A stretch of DNA of 62,722 nt from Mycobacterium sp. 1245805.9 (GTDB lineage Bacteria; Actinomycetota; Actinomycetes; Mycobacteriales; Mycobacteriaceae). The stretch's first letter is position 1. Each line of letters starts with the position of its first letter. Under the pieces are notes generated by a model. The model ran no database searches and was not told where the DNA came from. It saw only the letters and a program-made list of their open reading frames with translations. Location of the stretch: positions 1 through 62,722 of the forward strand of contig NZ_LZKR01000100.1 in the NCBI RefSeq assembly GCF_001672915.1. Direction: 5' to 3'. The position numbers were made by a program, and so were the translations under genes. Positions 28,510 to 38,180 of the stretch are shown one piece after another.

Positions 28510-30270
28510 CTACTGGTCACTGGTCGAGCGATCCGGTTCGGTGCGCGGGCCGAATCCCTTCGGTGACTCCAGCGCCGTGGCGTGACGGCCCACGTGCGCC
28601 TCGGCGCGCAGCCGCTCCACCATGTGCGGATAGTGCAGCTCGAATGCCGGGCGCTCCGAACGGATCCGGGGCAGCTCGGTGAAGTTGTGCCGCGGCGGCG
28701 GGCAGCTGGTCGCCCACTCCAGCGAGTTGCCGTAGCCCCACGGGTCGTCGACGGTCACGACCTCGCCGTAGCGCCAGCTCTTGAACACGTTCCACACGAA
28801 CGGGAACATCGACGCGCCCAGGATGAAGGCGCCGATCGTCGAGACGATGTTGTACGACTGGAAGCCATCGGTGGGCAGGTAGTCGGCGTAGCGGCGCGGC
28901 ATACCCAAATCGCCCACCCAGTGCTGCACCAGGAACGTCACGTGAAAGCCGATGAACGTCAACCAGAAGTGCAGCTTGCCCAGCCGCTCGTCCAGCAGCC
29001 GGCCCGTCATCTTCGGGAACCAGAAGTAGATGCCGGCGAAGGTGGAGAACACGATGGTGCCGAACAGCACGTAGTGGAAGTGCGCGACGACGAAATAGGT
29101 GTCGGTCACGTGGAAGTCCAGCGGCGGGCTGGCCAGCAGCACACCGGTCAGGCCGCCCAGCAGGAAGGTGACCATGAAGCCCACCGAGAACAGCATCGGC
29201 GTCTCAAAGGTCAACTGCCCCTTCCACATCGTGCCGATCCAGTTGAAGAACTTGATCCCGGTCGGCACCGCGATGAGATACGTCATGAACGAGAAGAACG
29301 GCAGCAGAACGGCGCCGGTGGCGAACATGTGGTGCGCCCACACCGCGACCGACAGCGCGGCGATCGACAGCGTCGCGTACACCAGGGTGGTGTAACCGAA
29401 GATCGGCTTGCGGGAGAACACCGGGATCACCTCGGAAACGATCCCGAAGAACGGCAGCGCGATGATGTACACCTCGGGGTGCCCGAAGAACCAGAACAGG
29501 TGCTGCCACAACAGGACTCCGCCGTTGGCCGCGTCGTAGACGTGCGCCCCCAGGTGGCGGTCGGCGGCCAGGCCGAACAGCGCCGCGGTGAGCAACGGGA
29601 ACGCGATGAGCACCAGGATCGATGTCACCAGGATGTTCCAGGTGAAGATCGGCATCCGGAACATCGTCATGCCCGGCGCGCGCATGCAGACCACGGTGGT
29701 GATCATGTTGACCGCGCCCAGGATCGTCCCCAGACCCGCGACGATCAGGCCCATGATCCACAGGTCGCCGCCGGGGCCGGGCGAGTGGATGGCGTCGGTC
29801 AGCGGGGTGTAGGCGGTCCAGCCGAAGTCGGCGGCCCCGCCCGGCGTGATGAAGCCGGCGGCGCCCATCGTGGCGCCGAACAGGAACAGCCAGAACGAAA
29901 ACGCGTTCAGGCGCGGGAAGGCGACGTCGGGGGCCCCGATCTGCAGCGGCAGCACCAGGTTGGCGAACCCGAACACGATCGGCGTCGCGTAGAACAGCAG
30001 CATGATCGTGCCGTGCATGGTGAACAGCTGGTTGAACTGTTCGTTCGACAGGAACTGCAGCCCGGGCGCCGCCAGCTCGGTGCGCATCAACAGCGCCAGC
30101 AGCCCGCCCAAGAAGAAGAAGATGAAGCAGGCGACGCAGTACATGATGCCGATCATCTTGTGATCGGTGGTGGTGATCAGCTTGTAGACGAGGTTCCCTT
30201 TGGGACCGGTCCGGGCCGGGTACGGACGGACGGCCTCGAGTTCTCCCAGCGGGGGGGCTTCGGCTGTCAA
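28510..30270 (-). CDS. ctaD: aa3-type cytochrome c oxidase subunit I
   Basis: 586 residues from a TTG at 30270 preceded by GGAGGAG ([21 protein letters not shown]). Twelve membrane helices are expected. Haem and copper ligands are in MHGTIMLLF, the HPEVYI block, WAHHMF and [11 protein letters not shown]. It is the catalytic core of the cytochrome bcc-aa3 supercomplex, reducing O2 and pumping protons. The C-terminal tail beyond HVGRHAT is a little longer and different from the M. tuberculosis protein. Confidence 0.96.
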   Translation of the reverse strand: MTAEAPPLGELEAVRPYPARTGPKGNLVYKLITTTDHKMIGIMYCVACFIFFFLGGLLALLMRTELAAPGLQFLSNEQFNQLFTMHGTIMLLFYATPIVFGFANLVLPLQIGAPDVAFPRLNAFSFWLFLFGATMGAAGFITPGGAADFGWTAYTPLTDAIHSPGPGGDLWIMGLIVAGLGTILGAVNMITTVVCMRAPGMTMFRMPIFTWNILVTSILVLIAFPLLTAALFGLAADRHLGAHVYDAANGGVLLWQHLFWFFGHPEVYIIALPFFGIVSEVIPVFSRKPIFGYTTLVYATLSIAALSVAVWAHHMFATGAVLLPFFSFMTYLIAVPTGIKFFNWIGTMWKGQLTFETPMLFSVGFMVTFLLGGLTGVLLASPPLDFHVTDTYFVVAHFHYVLFGTIVFSTFAGIYFWFPKMTGRLLDERLGKLHFWLTFIGFHVTFLVQHWVGDLGMPRRYADYLPTDGFQSYNIVSTIGAFILGASMFPFVWNVFKSWRYGEVVTVDDPWGYGNSLEWATSCPPPRHNFTELPRIRSERPAFELHYPHMVERLRAEAHVGRHATALESPKGFGPRTEPDRSTSDQ

Positions 30271-30410
30271 CAGCTCCTCCAAACATCGTCGGACAGGGCC
30301 CGAACCCAGTATTGACTCCGAATCTTAGCCCCCGGACAACTCGACGTCAGGGGCAGTCCTACAAACTGTCGTAAATGGCTCCGAAGTCGCCGGATGTTAG
30401 CGTCGGACCC

Positions 30411-31502
30411 GTGCTGGCAAGGCGATCGCTCGTGGCCGCAGCCGTTCTGGCCGTCGCCGTCGTGGCCTGCGGCGGCTGCGGATCCGGCGGCCCCGGCACC
30501 AAGGCGTCGAGCCGATCGCTGATCACGCCCACCACCCAGATCGCGGGCGCCGGCGTGCTGGGAAACGACCGCAAGCCCGACGAGTCGTGCGCGCGCGACG
30601 CCGCCGCGGCCGATCCCGGGCCGCCCACCCGGCAGGCCCGCACCGCCGCCGGCGTCACCCCCGACACTGCCGCCGTCCCCGCGGAGCCCCGGCGCATCGT
30701 CGTGCTCTCAGGTGACCAGCTCGACGCGCTGTGCGCGCTCGGCCTGCAATCGCGGGTGGTCGCCGCCGCGCTGCCGGACGGGTCGCCGGGCCAGCCGTCG
30801 TATCTGGGCGGTGCGGTCCATGGCCTGCCCGGCGTCGGCACCCGCACCAATCCCGACCTGGGCGGCATCGCCGCGGCCCACCCCGACCTGATCCTGGGAT
30901 CGCAGGGCCTGACCCCCAAGCTGTATCCGCAGCTCGCCGCAATCGCCCCGACCGTGTTCACGGCGGCGCCCGGCGCGGCCTGGGAGGACAACCTGCGCGG
31001 CGTCGGTGCCGCCACCGCGCGCACGGGCGCCGTCGACGCCCTGATCGCCGGGTTCACGCAGCGGGCCACGCAGATCGGCTCGGCGCACGACGCGTCGCAC
31101 TTCCAGGCGTCGATCGTGCAGCTGACCACCACCACGATCCGGGTGTACGGCGCCAACAACTTCCCGGCCAGCGTGCTCGGGGCCGTCGGGGTGGACCGGC
31201 CGGCCGCCCAGCGGTTCACCGACAAGCCCTACATCGAGATCGGCGCCACCGACGCCGACCTCGCGAAAAACCCGGATCTGTCCGCCGCGGACGCCGACGT
31301 CGTCTACCTCTCGTGCGCCACCCCGGCCGCCGCGGATCGCGCCGCCACCGTGCTGGACAGCAACCCCTGGCGCAAGCTGTCCGCCAATCACGACAACCGG
31401 GTGTACGTCGTCAACGACGAGGTATGGCAAACCGGCGAGGGCCTGATCGCGGCCCGCGGCATCGTCGATGACCTGCGCCTGCTCAACGCCCCGATCAACT
31501 AG
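30411..31502 (+). CDS. fecB: Fe(III)-siderophore/citrate-type substrate-binding lipoprotein FecB
   Basis: 363 residues from a GTG at 30411 (VLARRSLVAAAVLAVAVV); an ATG at 30375 would add 12 residues and bury the signal. The signal peptide ends in a lipobox VVAC. The mature part is a periplasmic-binding-protein type III fold: RIVVLSGDQLDALCALGLQSRVVAA, GLPGVGTRTNPDLGGIAAAHPDLILGSQG and a C-terminal NDEVWQTGEGLIAARGIVDDL. M. tuberculosis FecB has been tied to carboxymycobactin/iron and heme uptake and to drug tolerance. Divergent from ctaD. Confidence 0.9.
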   Translation: MLARRSLVAAAVLAVAVVACGGCGSGGPGTKASSRSLITPTTQIAGAGVLGNDRKPDESCARDAAAADPGPPTRQARTAAGVTPDTAAVPAEPRRIVVLSGDQLDALCALGLQSRVVAAALPDGSPGQPSYLGGAVHGLPGVGTRTNPDLGGIAAAHPDLILGSQGLTPKLYPQLAAIAPTVFTAAPGAAWEDNLRGVGAATARTGAVDALIAGFTQRATQIGSAHDASHFQASIVQLTTTTIRVYGANNFPASVLGAVGVDRPAAQRFTDKPYIEIGATDADLAKNPDLSAADADVVYLSCATPAAADRAATVLDSNPWRKLSANHDNRVYVVNDEVWQTGEGLIAARGIVDDLRLLNAPIN

Positions 31503-31579
31503 CCACCCGGCAAGTGGCCGGAGAACATTTACCTTAGCTAAACTTCTCTGGGACGCATAGCAATCAAAGAGGGATATTC

Positions 31580-32620
31580 ATGAGCACTGTTTCTGCGTAC
31601 GCCGCCACCTCGGCGACCGCACCGTTGACCAAGACCACCATCGAGCGCCGCGAGCCCGGCCCGCACGACGTCGCCATCGACATCAAGTTTGCCGGCATCT
31701 GCCACTCGGACATCCACACCGCCAAGGGCGAATGGGGCACACCGAATTACCCCGTGGTCGTCGGCCACGAAATCGCCGGCGTGGTGTCTGCCGTCGGCGC
31801 CGAGGTCACGAAGTACAAGGTGGGCGACCACGTCGGCGTCGGCTGCATGGTGAACTCCTGCGGCGAGTGCAGCAGCTGCAAGGCCGGGCTCGAGCAGTAC
31901 TGCAAGCCGGGCGCGGTCTTCACCTACAACTCCATCGACAAGGACGGCACGCCGACGCAGGGCGGCTACAGCCAGGCGATCGTCGTCGACGAGAACTTCG
32001 TCCTGCGCATCCCCGACTCGCTGCCGCTGGACAAGGCCGCGCCGCTGCTGTGTGCCGGCATCACGCTGTTCTCGCCGCTGCGGCACTGGAACGCCGGCAA
32101 GGACACCCGCCTGGCGATCATCGGCCTCGGTGGGCTCGGGCACATGGGCGTCAAGCTGGGCGCCGCGATGGGCGCCGACGTGAGCGTGCTGTCCCAGTCG
32201 CTGAAGAAGATGGAGGACGGCCTGCGCCTGGGGGCCAAGCACTACTACGCGACGGCCGACCCCGACACCTTCCGCAACCTGCGCGGCAGCTTCGACCTGA
32301 TCCTGAACACCGTGTCGGCGAACCTGCCCCTCGGTGACTACCTGAACCTGCTCGACGTCGACGGCACGCTCGTCGAGCTCGGGATCCCCGAGCACCCCAT
32401 GGAGGTCCCGGCGTTCCCGCTGGCGCTGGCGCGGCGCAGCCTGTCCGGGTCCAACATCGGCGGGATCGCCGAGACACAGGAGATGCTGGACTTCTGCGCC
32501 GCGAACGACGTGACGCCCGAGATCGAGGTCATCGAGGCGGACTACGTCAACGAGGCCTACGAGCGCGTGCTCGCCAGCGACGTGCGCTACCGCTTCGTCA
32601 TCGACATCTCAACCCTGTAG
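31580..32620 (+). CDS. adhC: NADP-dependent zinc alcohol dehydrogenase AdhC
   Basis: 346 residues with AGAGGGA before the ATG. Catalytic zinc: [15 protein letters not shown] and GHEIAG. Structural zinc: [15 protein letters not shown]. The Rossmann motif [13 protein letters not shown] is present, with the SQSLKK downstream typical of NADP-preferring cinnamyl-alcohol dehydrogenases (CAD class). It reduces aldehydes to alcohols. A TTAGCTAA stretch 40 bp upstream may be promoter sequence. Confidence 0.94.
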   Translation: MSTVSAYAATSATAPLTKTTIERREPGPHDVAIDIKFAGICHSDIHTAKGEWGTPNYPVVVGHEIAGVVSAVGAEVTKYKVGDHVGVGCMVNSCGECSSCKAGLEQYCKPGAVFTYNSIDKDGTPTQGGYSQAIVVDENFVLRIPDSLPLDKAAPLLCAGITLFSPLRHWNAGKDTRLAIIGLGGLGHMGVKLGAAMGADVSVLSQSLKKMEDGLRLGAKHYYATADPDTFRNLRGSFDLILNTVSANLPLGDYLNLLDVDGTLVELGIPEHPMEVPAFPLALARRSLSGSNIGGIAETQEMLDFCAANDVTPEIEVIEADYVNEAYERVLASDVRYRFVIDISTL

Positions 32621-32624
32621 GGGC

Positions 32625-33023
32625 TTAGGAGACCTGCTCCGAGGCCGGTTCCGGTTCGCCGTTGGCCGCGCCCTGCTCGGCGATGGTGTCCGGCCCTTTG
32701 GAGATGCCGACCAGCGGCCAGCCGGCGGCGGCCAGCTTGGCGGCCACCCGCGCGATGTTCTCCGGGCCGGCGTCGTGGTGGGTCACGCCGGAGATGAAGT
32801 CGGCGATCACGTCGCGGTCGAGCGCGTCACCCGCCTCGACCTCCTCGTCGATTTCGTCGACGACTTGCTTGATCTCGTCCTCGGTCAAGGGGGTGCTGCG
32901 CAGCAGCTCGAGCAGCGGAATCCGGTCGGGCCCGGGTACGCCCTCGGGGTAGCCGCACTGCAGCCACCGGATCACTGAACGGAAAAACGCGGCCGTAGAA
33001 GATGAGGTTATCGCCACGCCCAT
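32625..33023 (-). CDS. DUF3349 domain protein (Rv3046c type)
   Basis: 132 residues. Small mycobacterial protein with RSVIRWLQCGYPEGVPGPDRIPLLELLRSTPLTEDEIKQVV, the DUF3349 signature, and an acidic variable C-terminus. Paralogues occur in several copies per mycobacterial genome; function unknown. It converges with adhC with a 4-bp gap. Confidence 0.85.
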   Translation of the reverse strand: MGVAITSSSTAAFFRSVIRWLQCGYPEGVPGPDRIPLLELLRSTPLTEDEIKQVVDEIDEEVEAGDALDRDVIADFISGVTHHDAGPENIARVAAKLAAAGWPLVGISKGPDTIAEQGAANGEPEPASEQVS

Positions 33024-33139
33024 TAGTGTCCCGGGAACCCGGTTAACGGCGCCACCGTAGCGCCGGGCCGCCCCGACAATTCATGCGGCGTTCATCGAGC
33101 GCTTGAGAAGTCCTGGCAACACCTTTTGGACGTCGTCGG

Positions 33140-33637
33140 TCAGCTGTTCTCGTCGCGCGAGGCTTGCATCGCCAGGTTGTTGAGCAACTGCCGGCCGGCA
33201 GCGGTGCGTAACACAGGCAGCATCGCGGAGACCACGCCTGCGGCGGTCAGCGCGAGGCGTACCAGACCGTCGGGCGCCGCAGCTGCGTCGCGAAGCACGT
33301 CATTCTCGGCGCCGGGATCTCCCGAATGTTGTGCCATGGCCATCCGAGCCACGAGCCGGTTGTCGCGGTTGAGGCCGCTCTCGTCGTCGGTAGCCGCCAA
33401 GGCCAGGGTTTCGCCGATCTCCGCGACTTCGTCCGGTTCGCAGAGCTGAGCCATCAGTTGCCACAGGATCGAGATGGTGGCGCGGATCAGCTGTGGCAGC
33501 CGGCCGGCCGGGATGACTTCATCGTCGACGATGACCCGCATACCCGCTTCGTCGCCGCGCTCGCCGTGCTGGATGAGTGCCAACGCGCGACGGAAGTCCG
33601 CCGCACCCACACTGTCGTCACTGCTCACGCTGTTCAT
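33140..33637 (-). CDS. hypothetical protein
   Basis: 165 residues, mostly helical by eye (RATISILWQLMAQLCEPDEVAEIGETLALAA, LTAAGVVSAMLPVLRTAAGRQLLNNLAMQ). No domain recognised. A perfect 19-bp inverted repeat (33657-33713) lies just upstream of its ATG, between it and msrB on the same strand. Confidence 0.65.
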   Translation of the reverse strand: MNSVSSDDSVGAADFRRALALIQHGERGDEAGMRVIVDDEVIPAGRLPQLIRATISILWQLMAQLCEPDEVAEIGETLALAATDDESGLNRDNRLVARMAMAQHSGDPGAENDVLRDAAAAPDGLVRLALTAAGVVSAMLPVLRTAAGRQLLNNLAMQASRDENS

Positions 33638-33656
33638 CCTGCCCGGCCTGCGACGC

Positions 33657-33713
33657 CGAGCCGGTAAATCTGCAGGCCACTACTCGCACTTTGTCTGCAG
33701 ATTTACCGGCTCG
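33657..33713. repeat. perfect 19-bp inverted repeat with 19-base spacer
   Basis: CGAGCCGGTAAATCTGCAG at 33657-33675 is exactly repeated in inverse at 33695-33713. The loop is 33676-33694. It lies between the msrB stop (33729) and the start of the hypothetical gene at 33637, both minus strand. It may terminate msrB, or be a 5' structure or operator for the downstream gene, or a short mobile-element remnant. There is no T tract. Confidence 0.75.
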
Positions 33714-33728
33714 ACGCACTTGAGCGGC

Positions 33729-34226
33729 TCAGAGCGCCTGGAAGGTCATAGCGACGCCGTTCATGCAGTACCGCAGACCGGTCGGCTGCGGTCCGTCGGT
33801 GAACACGTGGCCGAGGTGCCCGCCGCATTGGCTGCAGAGAACTTCGGTGCGCATCACGCCCAGGCTGGCGTCTGGGCGTTGCACTACCGCGTTGTCCAGC
33901 GCCTTCCAGAAGCTCGGCCAACCGGTGCCGCTGTCGAACTTCGTGTCCGAGGAGTACAGGTGCTGCCCGCAGCCCGCGCAGCCAAAAACGCCGCGACGGT
34001 GTTCGTCATTGAGTGGGCTGGTGTACGGAGTCTCGGTGCCCGCGTTGCGCAACACGTTGTATTGGGCCGGTGTCAGCAGTTTTTGCCACTCGGCGTCGGT
34101 GTGGGTCACGGCGAAGCCGGTATCGGGCGACGCCGACGACGCACCCTCGGCGAAGGCACCTATTGTGACGATCGACATCACGCTCGCGCTTGCCCCGGAC
34201 AGAAATCGTCGTCTCGTCACGCCCAT
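33729..34226 (-). CDS. msrB: Tat-exported peptide methionine (R)-S-oxide reductase (MsrB)
   Basis: 165 residues. The N-terminus GVTRRRFLSGASASVMSIVTIGAFAEGASSA is a twin-arginine signal (RRxFLx) ending near residue 32. The MsrB domain follows: FGCAGCGQHLYSSDTKFDSGTGWPSFW, with CxxC zinc pairs (CAGC and CSQC), and the catalytic Cys154 in LRYCMNGVAM. It reduces Met-R-sulfoxide in exported proteins. Known mycobacterial MsrB is cytoplasmic, so this is an extra, exported paralogue. Confidence 0.9.
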   Translation of the reverse strand: MGVTRRRFLSGASASVMSIVTIGAFAEGASSASPDTGFAVTHTDAEWQKLLTPAQYNVLRNAGTETPYTSPLNDEHRRGVFGCAGCGQHLYSSDTKFDSGTGWPSFWKALDNAVVQRPDASLGVMRTEVLCSQCGGHLGHVFTDGPQPTGLRYCMNGVAMTFQAL

Positions 34227-34266
34227 GGCATCAGTGTGGCGAGTCGACCGGCCGACGTCGAACTGT

Positions 34267-35250
<984 letters not shown>

Positions 35251-35287
35251 TCACCAGCCGGTTTTGCCTTCGATGTCTAGGTCACAA

Positions 35288-35335
35288 ACACTACCCCTGG
35301 GGTCCGACAAGGCGGCGGAACACAACAACTTGTGT
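35288..35335. promoter_or_regulatory. paired NrdR-type boxes upstream of nrdF2
   Basis: ACACTACCCCTGGGGT (35288-35303) and ACACAACAACTTGTGT (35320-35335) match the NrdR consensus acaCwAtATaTwGtgt; the second is a perfect inverted repeat within AACACAA-CAAC-TTGTGTT. Starts are 32 bp apart, three helical turns, as expected for NrdR pairs. They lie 50-98 bp upstream of the nrdF2 start. Confidence 0.75.
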
Positions 35336-35379
35336 TTGCGTGTCGCGACGTGTCCGCTTCACCGAGCGGCGCGGGCCGC

Positions 35380-36033
35380 TCAGTCCAGCCCGGCCTTGCG
35401 CAACGTATGGGTGAGGCCGTCCTCCAGCGCGCTCAGCGCTATGTCGGTCAGCCGGCTCAGGTCGTCGGTTTCGTGCACGCCCTTGGCCATCCACGTTTCC
35501 AGCGCGATGAACACCGCGCTGGCCAGGCTGTGTGCGGCGATGTCGGCGATCATCGCGCCGTCGGCGGTGATCGCCGATCGCCGCCTGATGAAGCGCTGGA
35601 TCTCGGCGGCGAGCTGATCGCGAAGCCGCCGAATGTGGCCGGTGATGATTTCCTGGTCCAGGTCGCGCGACCGGATGATGGCGGCCTCACGGACCATCTC
35701 GAAGTCAAAGGGGAAGGCGTCCACGGCCTTTCGCACCGACTGGGTGATGGGTTCCCCGTGCGGGCGCAGCGCCAGGGCGCGGGCGAACCATTCGAAGCCG
35801 ATGTCGTAGTCGGCGAACAGCACCGCGTGTTTGGACACGAAGTGCCGGTAGAACGTCCGCTCGGTGACACCGACGTCGGCGGCGATGTCGGCGACGCTGG
35901 TCCGGTGCACGCCGTCGGCCACGAAGCGGCGCATCGCCGCCTCGTGCAGCGCCTGACGCGTGCGGGCGCTGCGGCTCATTTCGGAAGTGCCGACACGCTG
36001 GCCGCTGGTTGACGTCGCCACGGCTTCAAGCAT
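35380..36033 (-). CDS. TetR family transcriptional regulator
   Basis: 217 residues from an ATG at 36033; ATG at codon 19 (MSRSARTRQALHEAAM) is a credible alternative. The helix-turn-helix is VADIAADVGVTERTFYRHFVSKHAVL. It is divergent from the FAD oxidoreductase at 36120, with a tandem palindrome in the 86-bp gap, so it probably represses both. The inducer is unknown. Confidence 0.87.
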   Translation of the reverse strand: MLEAVATSTSGQRVGTSEMSRSARTRQALHEAAMRRFVADGVHRTSVADIAADVGVTERTFYRHFVSKHAVLFADYDIGFEWFARALALRPHGEPITQSVRKAVDAFPFDFEMVREAAIIRSRDLDQEIITGHIRRLRDQLAAEIQRFIRRRSAITADGAMIADIAAHSLASAVFIALETWMAKGVHETDDLSRLTDIALSALEDGLTHTLRKAGLD

Positions 36034-36040
36034 GCACCTG

Positions 36041-36076
36041 ATGTCACTATTGACGCAAATATGTCATGTGTGACAT
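36041..36076. promoter_or_regulatory. tandem TetR-type operators between regulator and FAD oxidoreductase
   Basis: ATGTCA-TGTG-TGACAT (36061-36076) is a perfect palindrome; ATGTCA-CTAT-TGACGC (36041-36056), 20 bp away, is a partial copy. TTGACG (36050-36055) overlaps the left copy and could be the -35 of the plus-strand gene, putting its -10 in the right copy. The gap separates the TetR gene from its divergent target. Confidence 0.65.
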
Positions 36077-36119
36077 TGTGCGGGTCAGGCGGGGATCATC
36101 TGATCGGAGGCGGATCGGA

Positions 36120-37700
36120 ATGGCTGACTACGACGCGATCATCATCGGGGCCGGCCACAACGGTCTGGTCGCCGCCAACGTGCTGGCGAAGGGCGGCGCG
36201 AAAGTGCTTGTCCTGGAACGGGCGCACTTCCTCGGCGGGATGGCCGCCACCCGCGAGCTCTTCGACGGATACAAGCACAGCGTCGGCGCGTGGGCCGTGC
36301 TGATCTGGCGTCAGGAGATGACCGAGCGGCTCGAGCTCACCAAGTGGGGCTTCGAGCTGATGGACCAGTGGACGTCGACGTGCACCTTCGGCGAGCCCGG
36401 GGACACCCCGTTCGTGATGTACAACGACCTCGAGCGCATGGCGCGCCACCTGCTCGACGACCACGGCGCCGACACCGCCGCGGCGCTGGGGTCCCTGTTT
36501 GCCCACATCGGCCGGTTCGCACCGTATTTCGTCGACTCGGCGTTCGGGCCGCCGCTGGACATCATCGAGGTGATCGCTTCCCAGCCGACGCCCGAGGACC
36601 GCCACGATTTCGCCCAGATGTGGTACGGCAGCACGATGGACACGGTCCGGCGATTCCTGGCGCCCGACCAGGCCCGCTGCATCCAGGGCTCGCTGGCGGC
36701 GATGTCGATCGACGCGTTCGACGGCGGACCCTGGACCCCCGGTTCGAACGCATCGACCTTGTACCACTACCTCATTGGCGGCGGCAACGTCGAATACATC
36801 ATGCCGCGCGGGGGCATCGGCTCGCTGAGCGCCGCGCTGTGCCGGCGCGCCGAATCGCTGGGCGCCGAGGTGCAGATGAAGCAGCACGTCAAGGACATCC
36901 TGGTCACCGACGGACGCGCCACCGGGGTCCAATTGCGCGACGGCACAACGATTTCCGCCGACGCGGTGCTCTCGTCGCTCGATCCGTACACCACGTTCGT
37001 GAATCTGGCCGGGGCGCAGAACTTTCCGCCCGACTACATCCGCAAGATCAAGGAGATCAACTTCAACCTGGGCTACATCCAGGCGCACCTCACCATTGAC
37101 CAAGCGCCCCAATGGATCGAGCGGCTGCAGCCCTTCATGCACGACAACGGCCAGTGGTGTCCCACCGTCGCCTACGCGCCGTCGCCGGAGTACATCAGCG
37201 ACGCGTGGGAGCAATACCGCAAGGGGCAGCTTCCCGACGCGCCACCCACCTACCTGTACATCCCCAGCATGGTCGACTCGTCGCTGGCGCCGGCGGGCAA
37301 GCACAGCGCGACCATCTTCACCCCGTACTTCCCGACCGGGCTGGACGCCGACGAAAACCGAAGCTGGAAGGAGCAATACGCCGACACCTGCGTGCGCATC
37401 TTCGACACCTTCGCGCCCGGGTTCGCCGATTCCGTCACCAATCGCGTCGTGTTCTCCAACCGCTACTTCGGCAGCACCTTCAGCGCACACGCCGGCGACT
37501 ACTCGCACGGCCTGCTGCAACCCAACCAGCTGTGGACCGGCCGTGTCGTCGAGGGCGCCGACAAGTTCGCCACCCCGGTCGACGGGCTCTTCCTGTGCGG
37601 CCAGTGCACGCACCCCGGTCCCGGCGTGACCGGCATCCCCGGGTGGAACGGCGCCGAGGCTGCCCTCAAGCACCTCAACGCCCGCGTCGTAAAGGCGTAG
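36120..37700 (+). CDS. FAD-dependent oxidoreductase of the phytoene desaturase/PYROXD2 type
   Basis: 526 residues from an ATG at 36120 with GGAGG upstream. The N-terminal FAD-binding motif is DAIIIGAGHNGLVAANVLAKGG, followed by RAHFLGGMAATREL; the C-terminal GLFLCGQCTHPGPGVTGIPGWNG closes the flavin site. The family covers carotenoid desaturases, retinol saturases and PYROXD2. No other carotenoid gene is nearby, so a lipid or isoprenoid substrate is only possible. Divergent from its probable TetR repressor. Confidence 0.88.
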   Translation: MADYDAIIIGAGHNGLVAANVLAKGGAKVLVLERAHFLGGMAATRELFDGYKHSVGAWAVLIWRQEMTERLELTKWGFELMDQWTSTCTFGEPGDTPFVMYNDLERMARHLLDDHGADTAAALGSLFAHIGRFAPYFVDSAFGPPLDIIEVIASQPTPEDRHDFAQMWYGSTMDTVRRFLAPDQARCIQGSLAAMSIDAFDGGPWTPGSNASTLYHYLIGGGNVEYIMPRGGIGSLSAALCRRAESLGAEVQMKQHVKDILVTDGRATGVQLRDGTTISADAVLSSLDPYTTFVNLAGAQNFPPDYIRKIKEINFNLGYIQAHLTIDQAPQWIERLQPFMHDNGQWCPTVAYAPSPEYISDAWEQYRKGQLPDAPPTYLYIPSMVDSSLAPAGKHSATIFTPYFPTGLDADENRSWKEQYADTCVRIFDTFAPGFADSVTNRVVFSNRYFGSTFSAHAGDYSHGLLQPNQLWTGRVVEGADKFATPVDGLFLCGQCTHPGPGVTGIPGWNGAEAALKHLNARVVKA

Positions 37701-37717
37701 GCAAAGCCGGAACTTAG

Positions 37718-37735
37718 ATGTACCATTTGGTACAT
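37718..37735. promoter_or_regulatory. palindrome overlapping a leaderless start: TetR operator
   Basis: ATGTACC-ATTT-GGTACAT is a perfect 18-bp palindrome whose right end is inside the start codon of the SRPBCC gene (ATG at 37734). TACCAT at 37721-37726 fits the mycobacterial -10 TANNNT, and its 7-bp spacing to A37734 is what a leaderless transcript needs. No Shine-Dalgarno is visible. The downstream TetR, in the same operon, is the obvious ligand. Confidence 0.75.
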
Positions 37736-38180
37736 GTTTACCCAAGACAGCATCGAGATAGACGCGCCGCCGCAGGTCGTGTGGGACGTGTTCAGCGACG
37801 TTGAACGCTGGCCCGAGTGGACCGCGTCGGTCACCTCCCTGACCGGGCGGGACGGTTCTGCCCTGGCGGTCGGCAGGCGGTTCGCGATCAAGCAACCGGG
37901 CCTGCAGAAGCTGATCTGGAAGGTCGCCGAGATCGAGCCCGGCACCTCGTGGACGTGGGCGACCCGCTCCCCCGGCGTGAATGTCATCGCTCGCCATTTC
38001 GTCACCGCCCTGCCGGGCGGCCGCACGCTGGTGCGCCAGGAACTCGATCAGCGGGGCCTCCTCGGCGCGCTGGTCGGGCGGTTGACCGTCAAGCGGACCA
38101 AGCGGTTCCTCGAGATGGAGGCCAAGGGCCTCAAGGCCCGGTCTGAGCAGGTCAGCCGCGCCAGTGGCCCGCACTCCTGA
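37734..38180 (+). CDS. SRPBCC (polyketide cyclase/START-like) family protein
   Basis: 148 residues. SRPBCC features: DSIEIDAPPQVVWDVFSDVERWPEWTASV, VGRRFAIKQPGLQKLIWKV and the C-terminal helix KRTKRFLEMEAKGLKARSEQ. The fold is a hydrophobic pocket for lipids or polyketides. Predicted leaderless from the promoter position. Its end overlaps the next TetR gene by 17 bp. Confidence 0.88.
   Translation: MFTQDSIEIDAPPQVVWDVFSDVERWPEWTASVTSLTGRDGSALAVGRRFAIKQPGLQKLIWKVAEIEPGTSWTWATRSPGVNVIARHFVTALPGGRTLVRQELDQRGLLGALVGRLTVKRTKRFLEMEAKGLKARSEQVSRASGPHS

Noticed and set aside
31534..31541. IdeR iron box at TTAGCTAA upstream of adhC
   Set aside because: Only an 8-bp core matches the 19-bp consensus, and adhC has no iron link.
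33695..33713. attC recombination site in the 19-bp repeat
   Set aside because: No RYYYAAC/GTTRRRY core sites and no integrase or cassette genes nearby.
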